This document shows, in pieces, positions 8,418-19,492 of a stretch of 31,239 nt of DNA. Where the stretch lies: the NCBI GenBank assembly GCA_004335835.1, contig RWJK01001398.1, forward strand, positions 1 through 31,239, read 5' to 3'. A program made the position numbers and the translations under genes. Each line of letters begins with the position of its first letter. Position 1 is the stretch's first letter. Origin of the DNA: Scenedesmus sp. ARA3 (taxonomy: Eukaryota; Chlorophyta; Chlorophyceae; Sphaeropleales; Scenedesmaceae). The notes under the pieces are model-generated. The model was given only the letters and a program-made list of their open reading frames with translations. It was not told the DNA's origin and made no database searches.

Positions 8418-11383
8418 GCCCACCCCCACAAGCGCTGCCGCTGCCTGTGCTGTCTGTACCACTGAACTACAACTACCAGCAGCAGCGGGTGAGCTCAAGG
8501 GTGTGCTGCTGCATGCAAATGCTGCTTCACAGTGAGCACGTGCGAAACATGCGCCTACCTAACGGCTGCTGCCATGCACATGGCACTGTGGCTGGCTTTG
8601 TCATACTGCAGCTGGCAGTATTGTCTCAGCCTGCTGCAGCTGCCTGCACTGAACAGCATCATGCAGATGTCTACGTGACAGCTCCTTGTCTGCAGCTCAG
8701 TCTGGTGTGTTCAATCCTTTGTCGCTCACTACAAATGCACACAGCCACATGCGTGCCCATGCCAGACCAGGCCTGTCCTTGTCCTTCTATTTAACACGCA
8801 CGGAAGAGCAGCGGTTGAAGTGAGCCTCACAAATCAAAGGGGCCTCGCCTGCTTCTGGGCACCTGTAGGTTCAAAGCTGTCATTTAAACACACGGTGCTG
8901 CGCTGCAACCTTCAAAACTAGTTTGAATTCAAACACACGGTGCTGCGCTCCACTGCCGCTGCATGCTGCCTTTTCACCAATTGTTTGACTGCAATTGCAG
9001 TACATGATGACGATAGCATTTGGTAGCCAGCAGCAGCAGGCCTCCCTGGTGTTAGACACTGGCTCAGGCAGCCTCTACACCAATGGCTTCAACACATCAG
9101 CCAGCAGCGCAACCAGCACAAACATCCAGCCAGTGTTTGGCTACGGGAGCAGCACCATCAGAGGTGCGCCTGCATGTGCAGCGTAGGCAAGTGTGTGACG
9201 GCGCAGCGCATTGTGTGTGCATTGTGTGCGTCTGCGCAGTAACTTGCACAGCAACCCATTGCATTGCAATCGTTGCCTGCCGCCAGCAGCAGCTTGAGCG
9301 CTGTCAGCTGATAGCCAGAGACATTCACCACGCTGCCTTTGGGCGCTTTGCAAGTAGCCCACATTTGTGTTGAGGTTCTCTGCATCACCTCAGGATTTTA
9401 ACTCTGCATGCTGCTACCACCATGCGTCGCAACGCTGCCTGCTTGCGCCCTGGTACAGCGAGCATCCTCTTGCACGGCGTGAGCATTGTTATATGACGTT
9501 ACGTCACGTCACATTGTATCAGATCCAAACTGCACGGCTCCACGACAATGCATGTTGCTACTGCACTCTCCCAGCACCCACACCTCTGCCCCCCTGCTGC
9601 TGGCCTGGCCCCTGCCCCTGCGCCCAGGCAGCACATTCTACCGCAGCGCCTTTTCCATCACAGGCATCCTCCTGCATGCCTTGAGCAGTGCATGCAGCCA
9701 CTGCACGTCACCTCACAGCACTCATACCCCCGCCCCCTGCTTTGAGCAACGCATGATGCCACTGCACCTCCCAGCTCACTATAGGTAGAACTCCTGTCCC
9801 CTGCCTCTGCCCTGGCCTCTGCCCCTGCCCCAATGGCCAGGTAGCACATTCTACCGCAGTGCCTTTTCCATCACAGGCATCCTGCCAGGCAGCAGCAGCC
9901 CTGCCTCACTCAATGTCAGTAGCTTCAAGTGGATTGCAGCCCATCCATATGTGCCCAGCTACAACCCCACCTTGACTGCAGGACAGGGGCTGGTCGGCTT
10001 TGCTCCCCCAGGTGTGGAGCAGTGATATCGAGAGTACGCATTGGTTTTGGGGGTGTTACAAGGTTGACCGCACTGCACTGTGAGCCGCACTCCACGCTGT
10101 GCAGCAGCAGCATGAAGACAGCTGGCGCAGCTGTGAACATGCTGTGTGGCGCTTCGGCAACATATCTAAGCGCAAGGACTCCCTGTTGATAGACAAAAGA
10201 CCAGTTACATCAACTCCAAGCTGTCCTGCTGCAGCAGCAGCCGTCTGCAACAAGCAGCACAAACAAATACGCCGTACCCTGGGGGCCCAGGAACGAGGAG
10301 TGATCACACCTGAGGTCCAGCACAGCAGCAGCGCTGGCTCTGTAATGTGCAGTTTGTACTGCAGTTTGTACTGCAGTTTGTATTGCAGTTTGTGTTGCAG
10401 TTTGTACTGCAGTTTGTATTGCAGTTTGTATTGCACAGCCTGCCTGCCCTCCCACCATTCCTTTGTCCTCACCCTAAACAAACAACGGCATCCTCCTGCA
10501 GGTGGCCTGACAGGTGGCAAGGCCCTTGGCCCCAACCTTACCGATGCCACTGGGGCGCTGTGCCCTGCAGCACCAGGCAGCTCTTCTACCAAGCCCTGCG
10601 ACAACACCCCTACTGTCTTCGGCGCCCTGGTCGAGTCTGGTGCCCTGCCACGCAAGAACAACATGTTCAGCCTTTACATCGCCCGCAACACTGCAGACAA
10701 TGGTACGGAGGAGTGATGGGGAGTTGGGTTTCACTGTTGCACCACACTAGGCCTGGGAGTTTGACGTACCGCAATAGGCGTGAATTGGATGCCTCAGAGG
10801 GTGCAGCTGCTTGCGGGCGCATGAAGATGGCTGATGCTGTTGCTTCTCTGTATATGCTGTGACTGATGCTGTTGATTATGCTTCTGTTACTGTTGCTTTC
10901 ACCGCAGGTGGCCTTAACGTGGGCGAGCTGCTGCTGGGCGGTGCAGATCCCACCCATGCCAGTGGCCCCTTTGTGACCACGCCACTGCAGCCCAACCTAT
11001 GGCGCACCGATTTTGTGACTGGCCCCAACTCCAAGGTCTTCTGGCAGTTCACCCCGCGCCGCATCAGCCTTGTGATGGATGGGAGTGCAGTTCAAACCCT
11101 GTGCGCCACAAGGGATGCAAAAAGCAGGAAGGCCTGTACGGTCATTGCTGACACTGGGTACAATGCACTGGTGGTGGGCAACAGCAGGGCCCGCCAGGCG
11201 GTGCTGCAGGCTGTCAGTGCAACCGGCCTGGCCTGCGCAAAGGCTCTGCAGGTAGGTGGGCTGTACAACTACATATGCAGCATGTAGCAAGCGGGGTGAG
11301 CTTTGAAACCAGGCTGCTCTTTGGCGCTGCAGAACGCGTGCGCTAGTTCAGAGGTGCTCGGGCTGGACTGGCTGCGGTGTGGC

Positions 11384-11428
<45 letters not shown>

Positions 11429-11435
11429 TCGCTGC

Positions 11436-11468
<33 letters not shown>

Positions 11469-14400
11469 CGCTGTTGCTACTACAGGTGGAGCTGCCAACT
11501 GACACCTTTGGCATCTCCTTTGCAGTGCTGACCATCCCCCTGACCAGTGACGGCACCAGAGACTGCAGCAAGACTGTGCTAGGTAGCTCGCAGGTGACAG
11601 CGCCACCCTCCAAGTTTGACGGAGTGCTGCCCCCCAACTGGTGAGTGTTGCAGGGAAGAGGGCGTGTCGTGCATTAATTTACAAAAACAAACTCAATGAG
11701 TATTTTGATGAACATTACAGATAATTTGATGATCTCATTTAAGATTTTATCCTCGTTTGCAACATGGCAAAATTATGTTACAGTGCTGCAGGATGGAACC
11801 TGCCTCGGAACCTAGCCTAGTGAGCCGCTTTGCCGCTCATCAGGGGTGTAGTTGCTGCTGAAATTCAAACCGTGCAAATCTGTCAAACTCAATTGCTTTC
11901 TACTGAGCCACGGGCAGTTGGAACAGGTCTTCAGACACAAACCTCTAACTACGCGAAGGAGGGCATGAACCCAGGCAGGGTCACGCGCTGCCGAAGTGTA
12001 CAACTTGCAGCTGTACCGGCAGAGGGAGGGAGGGACCCTTTTACTAATGGCCACTGCCTCTGCTTCTCTTTGTGCGTATCTGCTTGCCGCAGGTTTGTGT
12101 TTGGCCAGCCCATCCTGCAGCAGCTCTACACTGTCTTCGACTTCACAGCATTCAGCGGCCGCGGAGGCCTGCACTTCGCTCTGGCCGCCAAGCCCCAGCC
12201 CACAGCCCCAGGCACCTTTGTCCTCCCGATCCAGCCTAGCAGCGTCACTGGCATGCCTGTGCGCTTTATGCAGCTAGGGGTGGGCCCTAGTAGCTCCCCA
12301 GTGACCCTCACAATTGACAGCGGCAGCGGCATCATCGACTTCAACTGCCTGCCGCCCCAAGGAGTGCCGAACAACTGCACTGCGGCCCCATTGGCTGGAG
12401 AGTATTACCAGGCTAATGCCGCAACGCTCGTGACGAGCTGCCAGGGAAATGAGGTGGAAGGGGGCTGCAGCAGCAACAGCACCACAGGGGCGTTCCTGGG
12501 CGTCTGCACCTGGGAATTTCTGGTGAGGCGTGGCACAGCCTGCCACTTGGCGATGCGCATTGCTCGCATGCGATCCGCTCGGAGACGGGTTGAAGTCACG
12601 GACTACACACAGCCAGCATGTATGCTGCTTTGCTTGTGACATCGCTTGTTGCATTGCCTGACATCAAGCAGTATGCTGCTGCCCTGTTGCATGGCTTGTT
12701 GCATTGCCTGACCTCACGCTGCTGCCCTGTCAGCATCAGTGCCGCAGAGCTGGGCTTATCCTCTCGCAGATTTTGAGCCAGTCAAGGCATCGCGCCTTGC
12801 GGATGCTATCAGCTCGCAGTGCTGCCAACAGGCAACGTGCACTTTAACCTCCTGCGTGCCGTGCGTGTGTGCGTGCACGCTGGCCCAAAATTTCAAAACC
12901 AGTGTGTCACCTGCTACGCCGCTGCTCTGCCGCGCCTGCACACTGCTGCTGCCTCTGCCCTGCTGCTGCCTCAGTACTTCCCGAGCCTCTCCCAGCCCAT
13001 TGGGGAGGTCAGCCAGGACTCAATCCAAATATATGCCCTTCCCACCGAAACCGACATTGCCACCACACCAACTCTGAGCTTCAAAGGCACGTTTGGCTGC
13101 ATCACACGGGCCAACGATCTCACCACCTTGAAAACCAGCACCACCAGCACCGCCACACTGTATGATGAGTTGCTGCAGTATGTCAACACATGTCCCCCGC
13201 CTGTCTTTGCGCCAGCCAACTGCACCACCGACACAGGCACGCCGGCCACCTGCAGCTATGGCATCAATGCCACCTGCCCCTCCCTGGCATCCTGGGACGG
13301 CCCCCCCCACTACAGCGGGTGAGCTGCAACTCGTCTTTGTGGCAGGGGGCGCAGCGGCACCGTGCCGCTGGGTGGGAGGGCAGGCTGCCCTGAATGAGGG
13401 GAATCCCCTGAGGCACTGTGGTGACATGGCAGGCTTGCATGAAGCAGTTGCATGAAGCGACCTGAAACCCCAGGGATGACAAACGGAGAGCTGCTTTGGT
13501 GTGCACAAGGTAGCACGTGCACGTTGTCATTGCATCTGGCCCAGGGCATCTAAAACTGCTCTTATAAGTGATTTCAATCATGCGCATGCTTTGCAGGTGC
13601 GGAGGCAGGGCATGACAGGGCCAAGTCGGCCATCCCTAGCCAGCTGGTGGCTGCTGGGGTGATCAAGGAGCCAGTGGTGAGCAGCAGCACGGATAGTTGT
13701 TGTGAACATGATCGCCTGCATCATGCAGTGAAGATTGCTGTCAGGGCAGGGAAAGAACGTGCGCCAATGTCCTTGCCCTATCCAATTCAAGCACGGAAGA
13801 GCATAGGCTGCAGCAGGCTTGCCTGCCCCTCAACGCGTACAACTGGCAACTCGAAGCTAGCAACAGCATCAATCTTCTTCTGTGTCTGCCCCTGCTGCCC
13901 GCCTCCTGCTCCCCATTGCTCCTGCATGCAGTCGACCTGTCGACCTGTCGACCTGATCACCTGCCGGAGTCCAGATTGCTGTCAGCCTTTCAGCAGCGAC
14001 CCTGGGCAGGGGGAGGAGGAGCACTAGTCATCATCATGTTACCATTTACCATTACCAAGCCATAGAAACGCCGCCATCGATGAGCACTAGTGTCGATCTC
14101 GCTCTGTGTCTGCCCCTGCTGCCCGCTTCTCGTCGCTCCTGTATGCAGTGGGGCATGTGCTTGACTGAGCTCGTCCGCAACACCATTGGCGGCTGCAACG
14201 CCACAGACCAGCCGTCCTACATAATCTACGGCGCTGCCACACCAGCTGGCGCTGCCCTCAAGACTATACCCATGATGACCTCAGCTCAGGTCAACGCATC
14301 TGCTGCAGCGCTGAACATGTCCACCATCACACAGGACCGCCTGCAGGTGGGCTTCTCGGCTCTACAGCATTGCTTGCAGGAGTGTGTGATAGGGCCGGGC

Positions 14401-15776
14401 CCGGCCACCCCGGTGTCTATATGTGTCTATATGTGCATATGCCACATAGCTGATCACCGGCCACCATACAACATATGCAGTAAGAGGAGCACGTGTGCAC
14501 ACTGATGGCGCGCAATGCAAGCATGCAGAGCCCCTCCAGCTTGAAGTGCCAGCAGCGCTTGCTGGCCTAAAGGCATGCAACAGTGGTACCAAATGTAGAG
14601 CCCGCTCCATCTCACTGCGCGAACGGGGAACTTCACATGTCTTAGCCTTTAAAGGCAGTTTTTGCGAAGCTGCAGTGGCTGTTGCACTGCCACAGCGACT
14701 CACGGTCAAGCATGCTGCATGCCCACAACACCACTGGAAACGGCTATACTCCCTGGAATGCATGAACCATAAACCTTTTTGCTGCGCGTACACGTGTGTG
14801 TTGCCGTCTGCTATTGCCGCCACCTGCTGAGTGCAGACGCGGTTGTTGGTGGTTACAACTGGTTTGAGCCTGACGCTGCAGAATGGCACTGTGGTCACAG
14901 GCAGCTACACAGGCATCACAGGCCTCACCAACATGGACACAGGCGCATACGGGGCCCTGCAGGTGAGGGGCCTGATGCTGTAGGCTGTAGATAGCCTGAC
15001 ATACCAGCGAGTTCCCAAACGGGTGAATCTTGCGAATCACGTGCGCTGTTATGTTTGTAGTACGCCCTCAAATGGCAGCTGGGATCCGTTCGAAAGCAAT
15101 TGCTACCTCCCTGCTGTTTGCAGCGGAGTTACCTGCAAGTTTGTTGTGTTGCTGTGTTGTTCACCTTACTACCGTATACGTGCCGCCAACCAGGTGAATG
15201 CCTCCCACCTGACTGTCTGAGCACCCTCTGCTGCCATGCTGCCGCTTCTGTGCCTGTGCAGATCCCAAATGACAATGTGTATGCCGCGGACAAGCACTCA
15301 GTTGGGGTCCGCACGTACGAAGCGTTGAAGAACGGCAGCATCCAGAACTGCTCTGACGTCTCGAACCGGCTACCAGGCGACATCTGCTCCGACAACACCA
15401 ACCGCGACGGGTTTGAATGCTTCTTCACCCAGGCCGCAGACAGCACCGCAGCCGGCCAACAGGCTGCGGCAGACCGCCTGCTGTCGTTGTACCCTAAAAA
15501 CCTGCGCTGGACTTTCCAGGGAGGTGCCACCACTGATGTCCAGGTGGCCTACGCGGTGCCTAGCTGCCGCAACAGCACTGTGTATGTGTGCAGCCACCTT
15601 AGCGCTGCTGGCGCAACGGGGGCATCCAATACCCATTCTGGGTTGCGCAATCTTGGATGTATGGGCGCTTCATTCAATATGACATGCGCCGCAGCGCTGT
15701 AGCTCCAGCGGGATCCTTCCGCTTTTCTGAGCCAGGCGCAACTGACTGCTCGCAGTTTGCCAGCGCAGGCAGATGA
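8418..15776 (+). CDS. Two tandem pepsin-like (family A1) aspartic protease domains, 5' end unresolved
   Basis: Joined exons: 8418-8488, 9001-9163, 9841-10011, 10502-10702, 10908-11251, 11486-11640, 12093-12522, 12975-13318, 13619-13676, 14149-14346, 14837-14962, 15262-15579 and 15603-15776; at least 916 residues. Domain 1: YMMTIAFGS, first catalytic motif VLDTGSGSLYT, flap region TFYRSAFSITGILPG, second motif IADTGYNALVV, and end FVFGQPILQQLYTVFD. Domain 2: FMQLGVGPS, TIDSGSGIIDF, AIPSQLVAAGVI, MDTGAYGAL, and end WMYGRFIQYDM. Pepsins hydrolyse peptides with one Asp from each lobe; both Asp residues are present in each domain. The second motif lacks the usual Ser/Thr after DTG (Tyr in domain 1, Ala in domain 2). 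Many N-x-S/T sites and Cys residues suggest a secreted or vacuolar glycoprotein. The last junction is either a 23-base intron or a one-base frameshift. The N-terminal exon(s) and signal peptide are not resolved. Confidence 0.8.
8886..8949 (+). repeat. 45-bp spaced direct repeat in first protease intron
   Basis: AAACACACGGTGCTGCGCT occurs identically at 8886-8904 and 8931-8949 within the intron before the exon at 9001. It looks like a short tandem duplication without coding content. Confidence 0.85.
9628..9882 (+). repeat. Echo of protease exon 9841-10011 acceptor edge, with a ~60-bp tandem unit
   Basis: The start of the exon at 9841 (STFYRSAFSITGIL) is preceded by a near-identical copy at 9628-9670 with its own CCAG acceptor and C-rich tract. 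That copy keeps phase for 14 codons and then diverges (ITGILLHAL). Between the two lie two related ~60-base units, starting TTGAGCAGTG at 9681 and TTTGAGCAAC at 9741. Confidence 0.85.
10349..10432 (+). repeat. 12-bp minisatellite, seven units
   Basis: Seven tandem units of GCAGTTTGTAYT/GCAGTTTGTGTT start at 10349, 10361, 10373, 10385, 10397, 10409 and 10421, inside the protease intron 10012-10501. The 12-base period would give a CSLY tetrapeptide repeat if translated, but the splice structure places it in an intron. Confidence 0.93.
11387..11472. repeat. CTG triplet tract in protease intron
   Basis: Two near-perfect CTG runs, broken by a short CTCCATCG segment, lie in the intron 11252-11485 just upstream of the CTACTACAG acceptor. 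They may serve as part of the pyrimidine-rich tract. Confidence 0.85.
12644..12736 (+). repeat. 50-bp tandem duplication in protease intron
   Basis: A unit beginning GCTTGTTGCATTGCCTGAC is present at 12644 and again at 12694, with diverging tails that end GCTGCTGCCCTGT. It lies in the intron between exons ending 12522 and starting 12975. Confidence 0.82.
13880..14148 (+). repeat. Duplicated acceptor region ahead of protease exon 14149
   Basis: The pyrimidine tract and acceptor upstream of the exon at 14149 (CTGTGTCTGCCCCTGCTGCC ... TGCAG, 14103-14148) are repeated at 13880-13931. After the upstream TGCAG comes a short GTCGACCT triplication (about 13930-13953) instead of exon sequence. The intronic side of the junction is duplicated rather than the exon. 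Confidence 0.78.
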
Positions 15777-16820
15777 CGTGCTTGTGTGACAACCGCATGC
15801 GATGCTGAAGCATGCTTCTTGTATGCGGCATGCATACTATGGTAGTAGTGAAAGCTGTGTTTGACGGATGAATTTGGCTTGCCAACCAGTGGTTGCAGGA
15901 CGCAATTTTGCAAGGGTCCATGTGCTTGCCCACCCTGCCAAGACTGTGCTGCACGTCTGCTGCAGTTTTAGTTGCAACATAATGCGTCGACAAAATGATT
16001 AAAGCTGAGTTGGTCATGTGGTGAAATCTATTTCCTTGCCGGACAGTGCGGTACTGTCAGGTCATCATGATGATTGATCGGTCGATCAGTTGCATCAGTT
16101 GCATCAATTGATCAGTTGACCATTGGATGCTTACATATGGCTGCCACAGCAATGTTGCTGATCAGTTGCTTCATGGAGTTTGGTCATAGCAGATCATGTG
16201 ACATGGTTGTTTGACAACATGATGCTGTCCCGTATTATCTGTTTAATACATGCACAGGCTGCTGCCCTGCAGCAAGCTGAAGTTGCTCCTTTGCCATTGT
16301 TTATGGAAATCTGGCAATTGCAGCAGTGGTTGCTTTCCAGCCAGACGTCAGACGCGAGACTGCGCTGTCACTGTGCTGGCTGGCATTGTGCATGTGAAAG
16401 GACGCAGTCATACAGTAGATGCACATTCATGCACCCTGGCATGTACAGCACACAGCTGTTTGCCGCAAGGCGTGCTCCAGTGGCCAGCACAGCCATGGTG
16501 CCGTGCCAAAGGCAACGTTTGAGCTATGGCTGACATGGTAGAAAGATAATGGTGGTCGTGCAGCACTTCTGATGATAATCTGCCGCCTAGTAGGCCGGCG
16601 CGGGACCAGTGGCAGAGAGTGACGGAGAGCAATACACGTGTTTTGGCCAGCAGGAACCTTACCTGCAGTTGGAGCCGCTTCAACCGCTGTGCGTACATGC
16701 AGCAGCAGGCACTGCGCAGTGCCTGGCATGCCAGGCAGCCCGGCTGCAGGCAGTATTAATGAGTCTGCGCGCACTGTGACGGGTGCAGGCGTTGATGCAT
16801 GAGCTGCAGCAGCTGGTGCG

Positions 16821-16852
<32 letters not shown>

Positions 16853-17435
16853 TTATACTTCAGGCCACAGCTCCAGCTGCAGCGTTGAGGCCGGTCTCTG
16901 TACATGCTGTACGGTACTGCTGCAGTTGTTGACGAAGGTGCAGCGGTTCTGGCAGCCGCTGCTGCTGGGTTGTGCTGACTGGTTGCAGCTGAAGCTGAGA
17001 TAGTGGTCAGCAGTATGTGCCATGTTCGTTCAGTTTGCGGCGGAAATGATGCAAATTGTGGGACCGTTGCAGTACAGTTGCTTTGGGGTCCCACATGGGT
17101 GCCTGCAGCGTGGTTCATGTCATGTCTTGGCATGTGCGATGACACGCCATACCGACAGTTGCCACAGCCGAGGCCTTGTTGGCGCCAGGCTTTCTGCCAC
17201 TTTGTATTGCATGTAACAATGAAACTCTCGTGTGCGTTGATCAGCAGCGCGTGTTTGCTCAACTCGAGTACTTGCAAGCTTAAACTGCCTGCTGCTGATT
17301 GGAACAGTGGTATCACGGTCTTGGACATGAATGACAGCTCGTTTTAAACGTTCTTATTCAGCCTTAGTGACGTATCAGCCGTGATCGCTCGTTCTATGTG
17401 AACGGCCAGGTCAGCATAGGGCCTGAGAGCAGCGA
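15777..17435. other. Intergenic region between protease and lipase genes
   Basis: No intact gene is recognised in these 1659 bases. They contain a cluster of overlapping GATCAGTTG/CATCAGTTG-type words at about 16066-16125. They also hold the decayed SET-tail copy described separately and the presumed lipase promoter. Long open frames on the minus strand (for example around 16756-17328) have no recognisable domain. Confidence 0.5.
16660..16890 (+). pseudogene. Decayed copy of SET-gene C-terminal repeat unit
   Basis: CGGGTGCAGGCGTTG at about 16779 is identical to the SET unit 1 sequence. The following bases give ALMHELQQL, poly-Gln, then LILQATAPA, matching ALVTELKQL, poly-Gln, YLVLQPSPA at the end of the SET array. 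A TACATGCAGCAGCAG (about 16694) corresponds to the unit start TACCTGCAGCAGCAG, with an insertion and a TGA between the two parts. The frame is broken, so this is a relic. Confidence 0.55.
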
Positions 17436-19461
17436 ATGAAACAGCAGCCGCATGAGCTGGTGACCGAAGTTCTTGAAAACCACATATGGATTGGACTGGG
17501 CGTATGGTGAGCGCGAACAGGACGCGTTTCGAGACATCAGCAGCAACAGCAGCAGAGTGACCGCTGCTTCACTGTTGGCTCAACCCCTTGCATCGCAGCA
17601 TGCAGAAGCACTCTTGCTGACACTGTATTATGGATCAAACGCACACAATTTTGCGCTGCGTTTCTGCACACGTTGCACACACGGCTGCAAGCAGCGCTGC
17701 CTGGTGATGCACCTGCACCCCATGTGCCAGACTCCTTCAGAGTTCAATCACTGATTCTCTATCTGCCACCACCACCCGATGCTTAAAGCAATGTAAGTCA
17801 GTTTTATGCAGTCTGAGTCCAGTGCATGCTACTTTGGCACCTGCCCGACACCTCCTCCTCCTCCTCCTCCTCCTCCTTTTTACACCACCCCAGTTGCTGC
17901 ACACCATCACCTTCTCACCCAACAACTGCACCCTCCAGCTGCTGCTGCACCTGCCCCGCTCTCCTGCAAACACCTAATCACCTCGCTCTTTCTATTTCCT
18001 GCAGGCGGGAGGCCTTTGTGGTCCCCTTCATCACCGGCACTGTGCCAGCCTGGTCAGATGCCTGCTTCAGCCCCATTCAATGGGACAGCCCGCCTAAATG
18101 TGACGGGGATCAGGGATGGCAGGTTGTCTGCAGCGCCGCAACAGATGCCGAGGGCTGGATATACGGCACGGCCTTTGACCACCTGCAGTATGAGCGGCCG
18201 GGCGGCAGGGCCAGCAAGCGCGTGAATGACAGGGTCAGGAGCAGGCTGTGGCGGCGAGTGCAGCAGCAGCAGGTGCGAGTCATGCGGCAATTGTTGGTTC
18301 ACACTTGCTATCGTATGGTATCGCCAACACATATGAATCAAATAGTTAATACACACGCGACCAGTCCTGCAACAGGGTCAGGAGCAGGCTGTGGCGGTGT
18401 GCGTGCAGCAGCAGGTGCGAGTAGTAAGGCTATTACTGGTCCAGTACTTGCTGTCTTGTCTTATCACCTTTGCAATGAATTGAGCTGGATGCCAACGTGA
18501 GTTCTGCAACAGCGGATGTGCCAATGCGTAACTGTTGTGCAGCGAGGCAGCGGCAACGTATGGCTTTCCTGCAAGCGCTCGCGTCCTGCAGCTCCTGTCA
18601 CCAACTGCTGTCCGGTGCTTGCAGGATTATGTTGCCCCACAGCAGCAGCAGCAGCATCAGCATCAGCAGCAGGCACAGCCGCGCCTCAGCAATCCCAGCA
18701 CAGCACGGCAGCTGGGCCAGTCTGCAGCAGCAGCAGGTGCAGCAGCTGCCTCTGCAGTATCAGCAGCAGCAGGCCAGGCAGCATCAGCTGGCAAGGCAGC
18801 GCTGTCTGGGGCATTCCAGGGCGCTGCTGTCACGGCTGCAGCGGCAGCAGCAACTGCACTCCCCAGCGCTGCTGCTGCAAAGAAAGCAAGCTTGTCAGGC
18901 ATGTGGTCTGCTTTCAGCAAGCTGCTGAAAGATGCTGCGGAGAGGCACAACACCACGATGATAACACCGGACTTTTCGGGCTGGTTCTTTGTCATTTCTA
19001 GCCATGGGGAGGAGCTAAAGAGGCAGCAGATTGCGCAGCTGCCACACCTGGTGTGGTTTACAAAGGAGCCTGCGCTGACAGCAGCGATGAAGCAGGGAGG
19101 GCTGGGAAGTAATGCGGCAGGGGTGGCGCTGCCGGCGGGGCAGGCTGTAGCAGCAGCAAAGCGTGCAGCAGCAGGACAGGCTGGTGACGCAGCAGCGGCA
19201 GCGGCAGCAGAGCAGAGTGGTGCACATGGGGTTCCTGCAGCTGTGGCAGGAAAGGCGGCAGGCGGCAAGGGCAGCAGCAGCAGCAGCAAGGTCAAGCGCA
19301 GCAGCGCGAGCAGCAGCGCCAGTGAGGGCAGCAGCTCTGATGGGCAGCAGTATCAGCTCCCCGGGAAGCCTTTCGAGGGCCTAATGCTGCAGCTTGGCGG
19401 CAGCAGCAGCAGCGGCAACAAGAGCAGCAGCAGAGCTGCTAAACAGCAAGCTGCATCTGCA

Positions 19462-19492
<31 letters not shown>

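Noticed and set aside
17473..17754. Open frame after the lipase first exon
   Set aside because: It has no ATG-started homology. The DysF motif is completed by splicing GTATG (17506) to 18005, so this stretch is intron 1.
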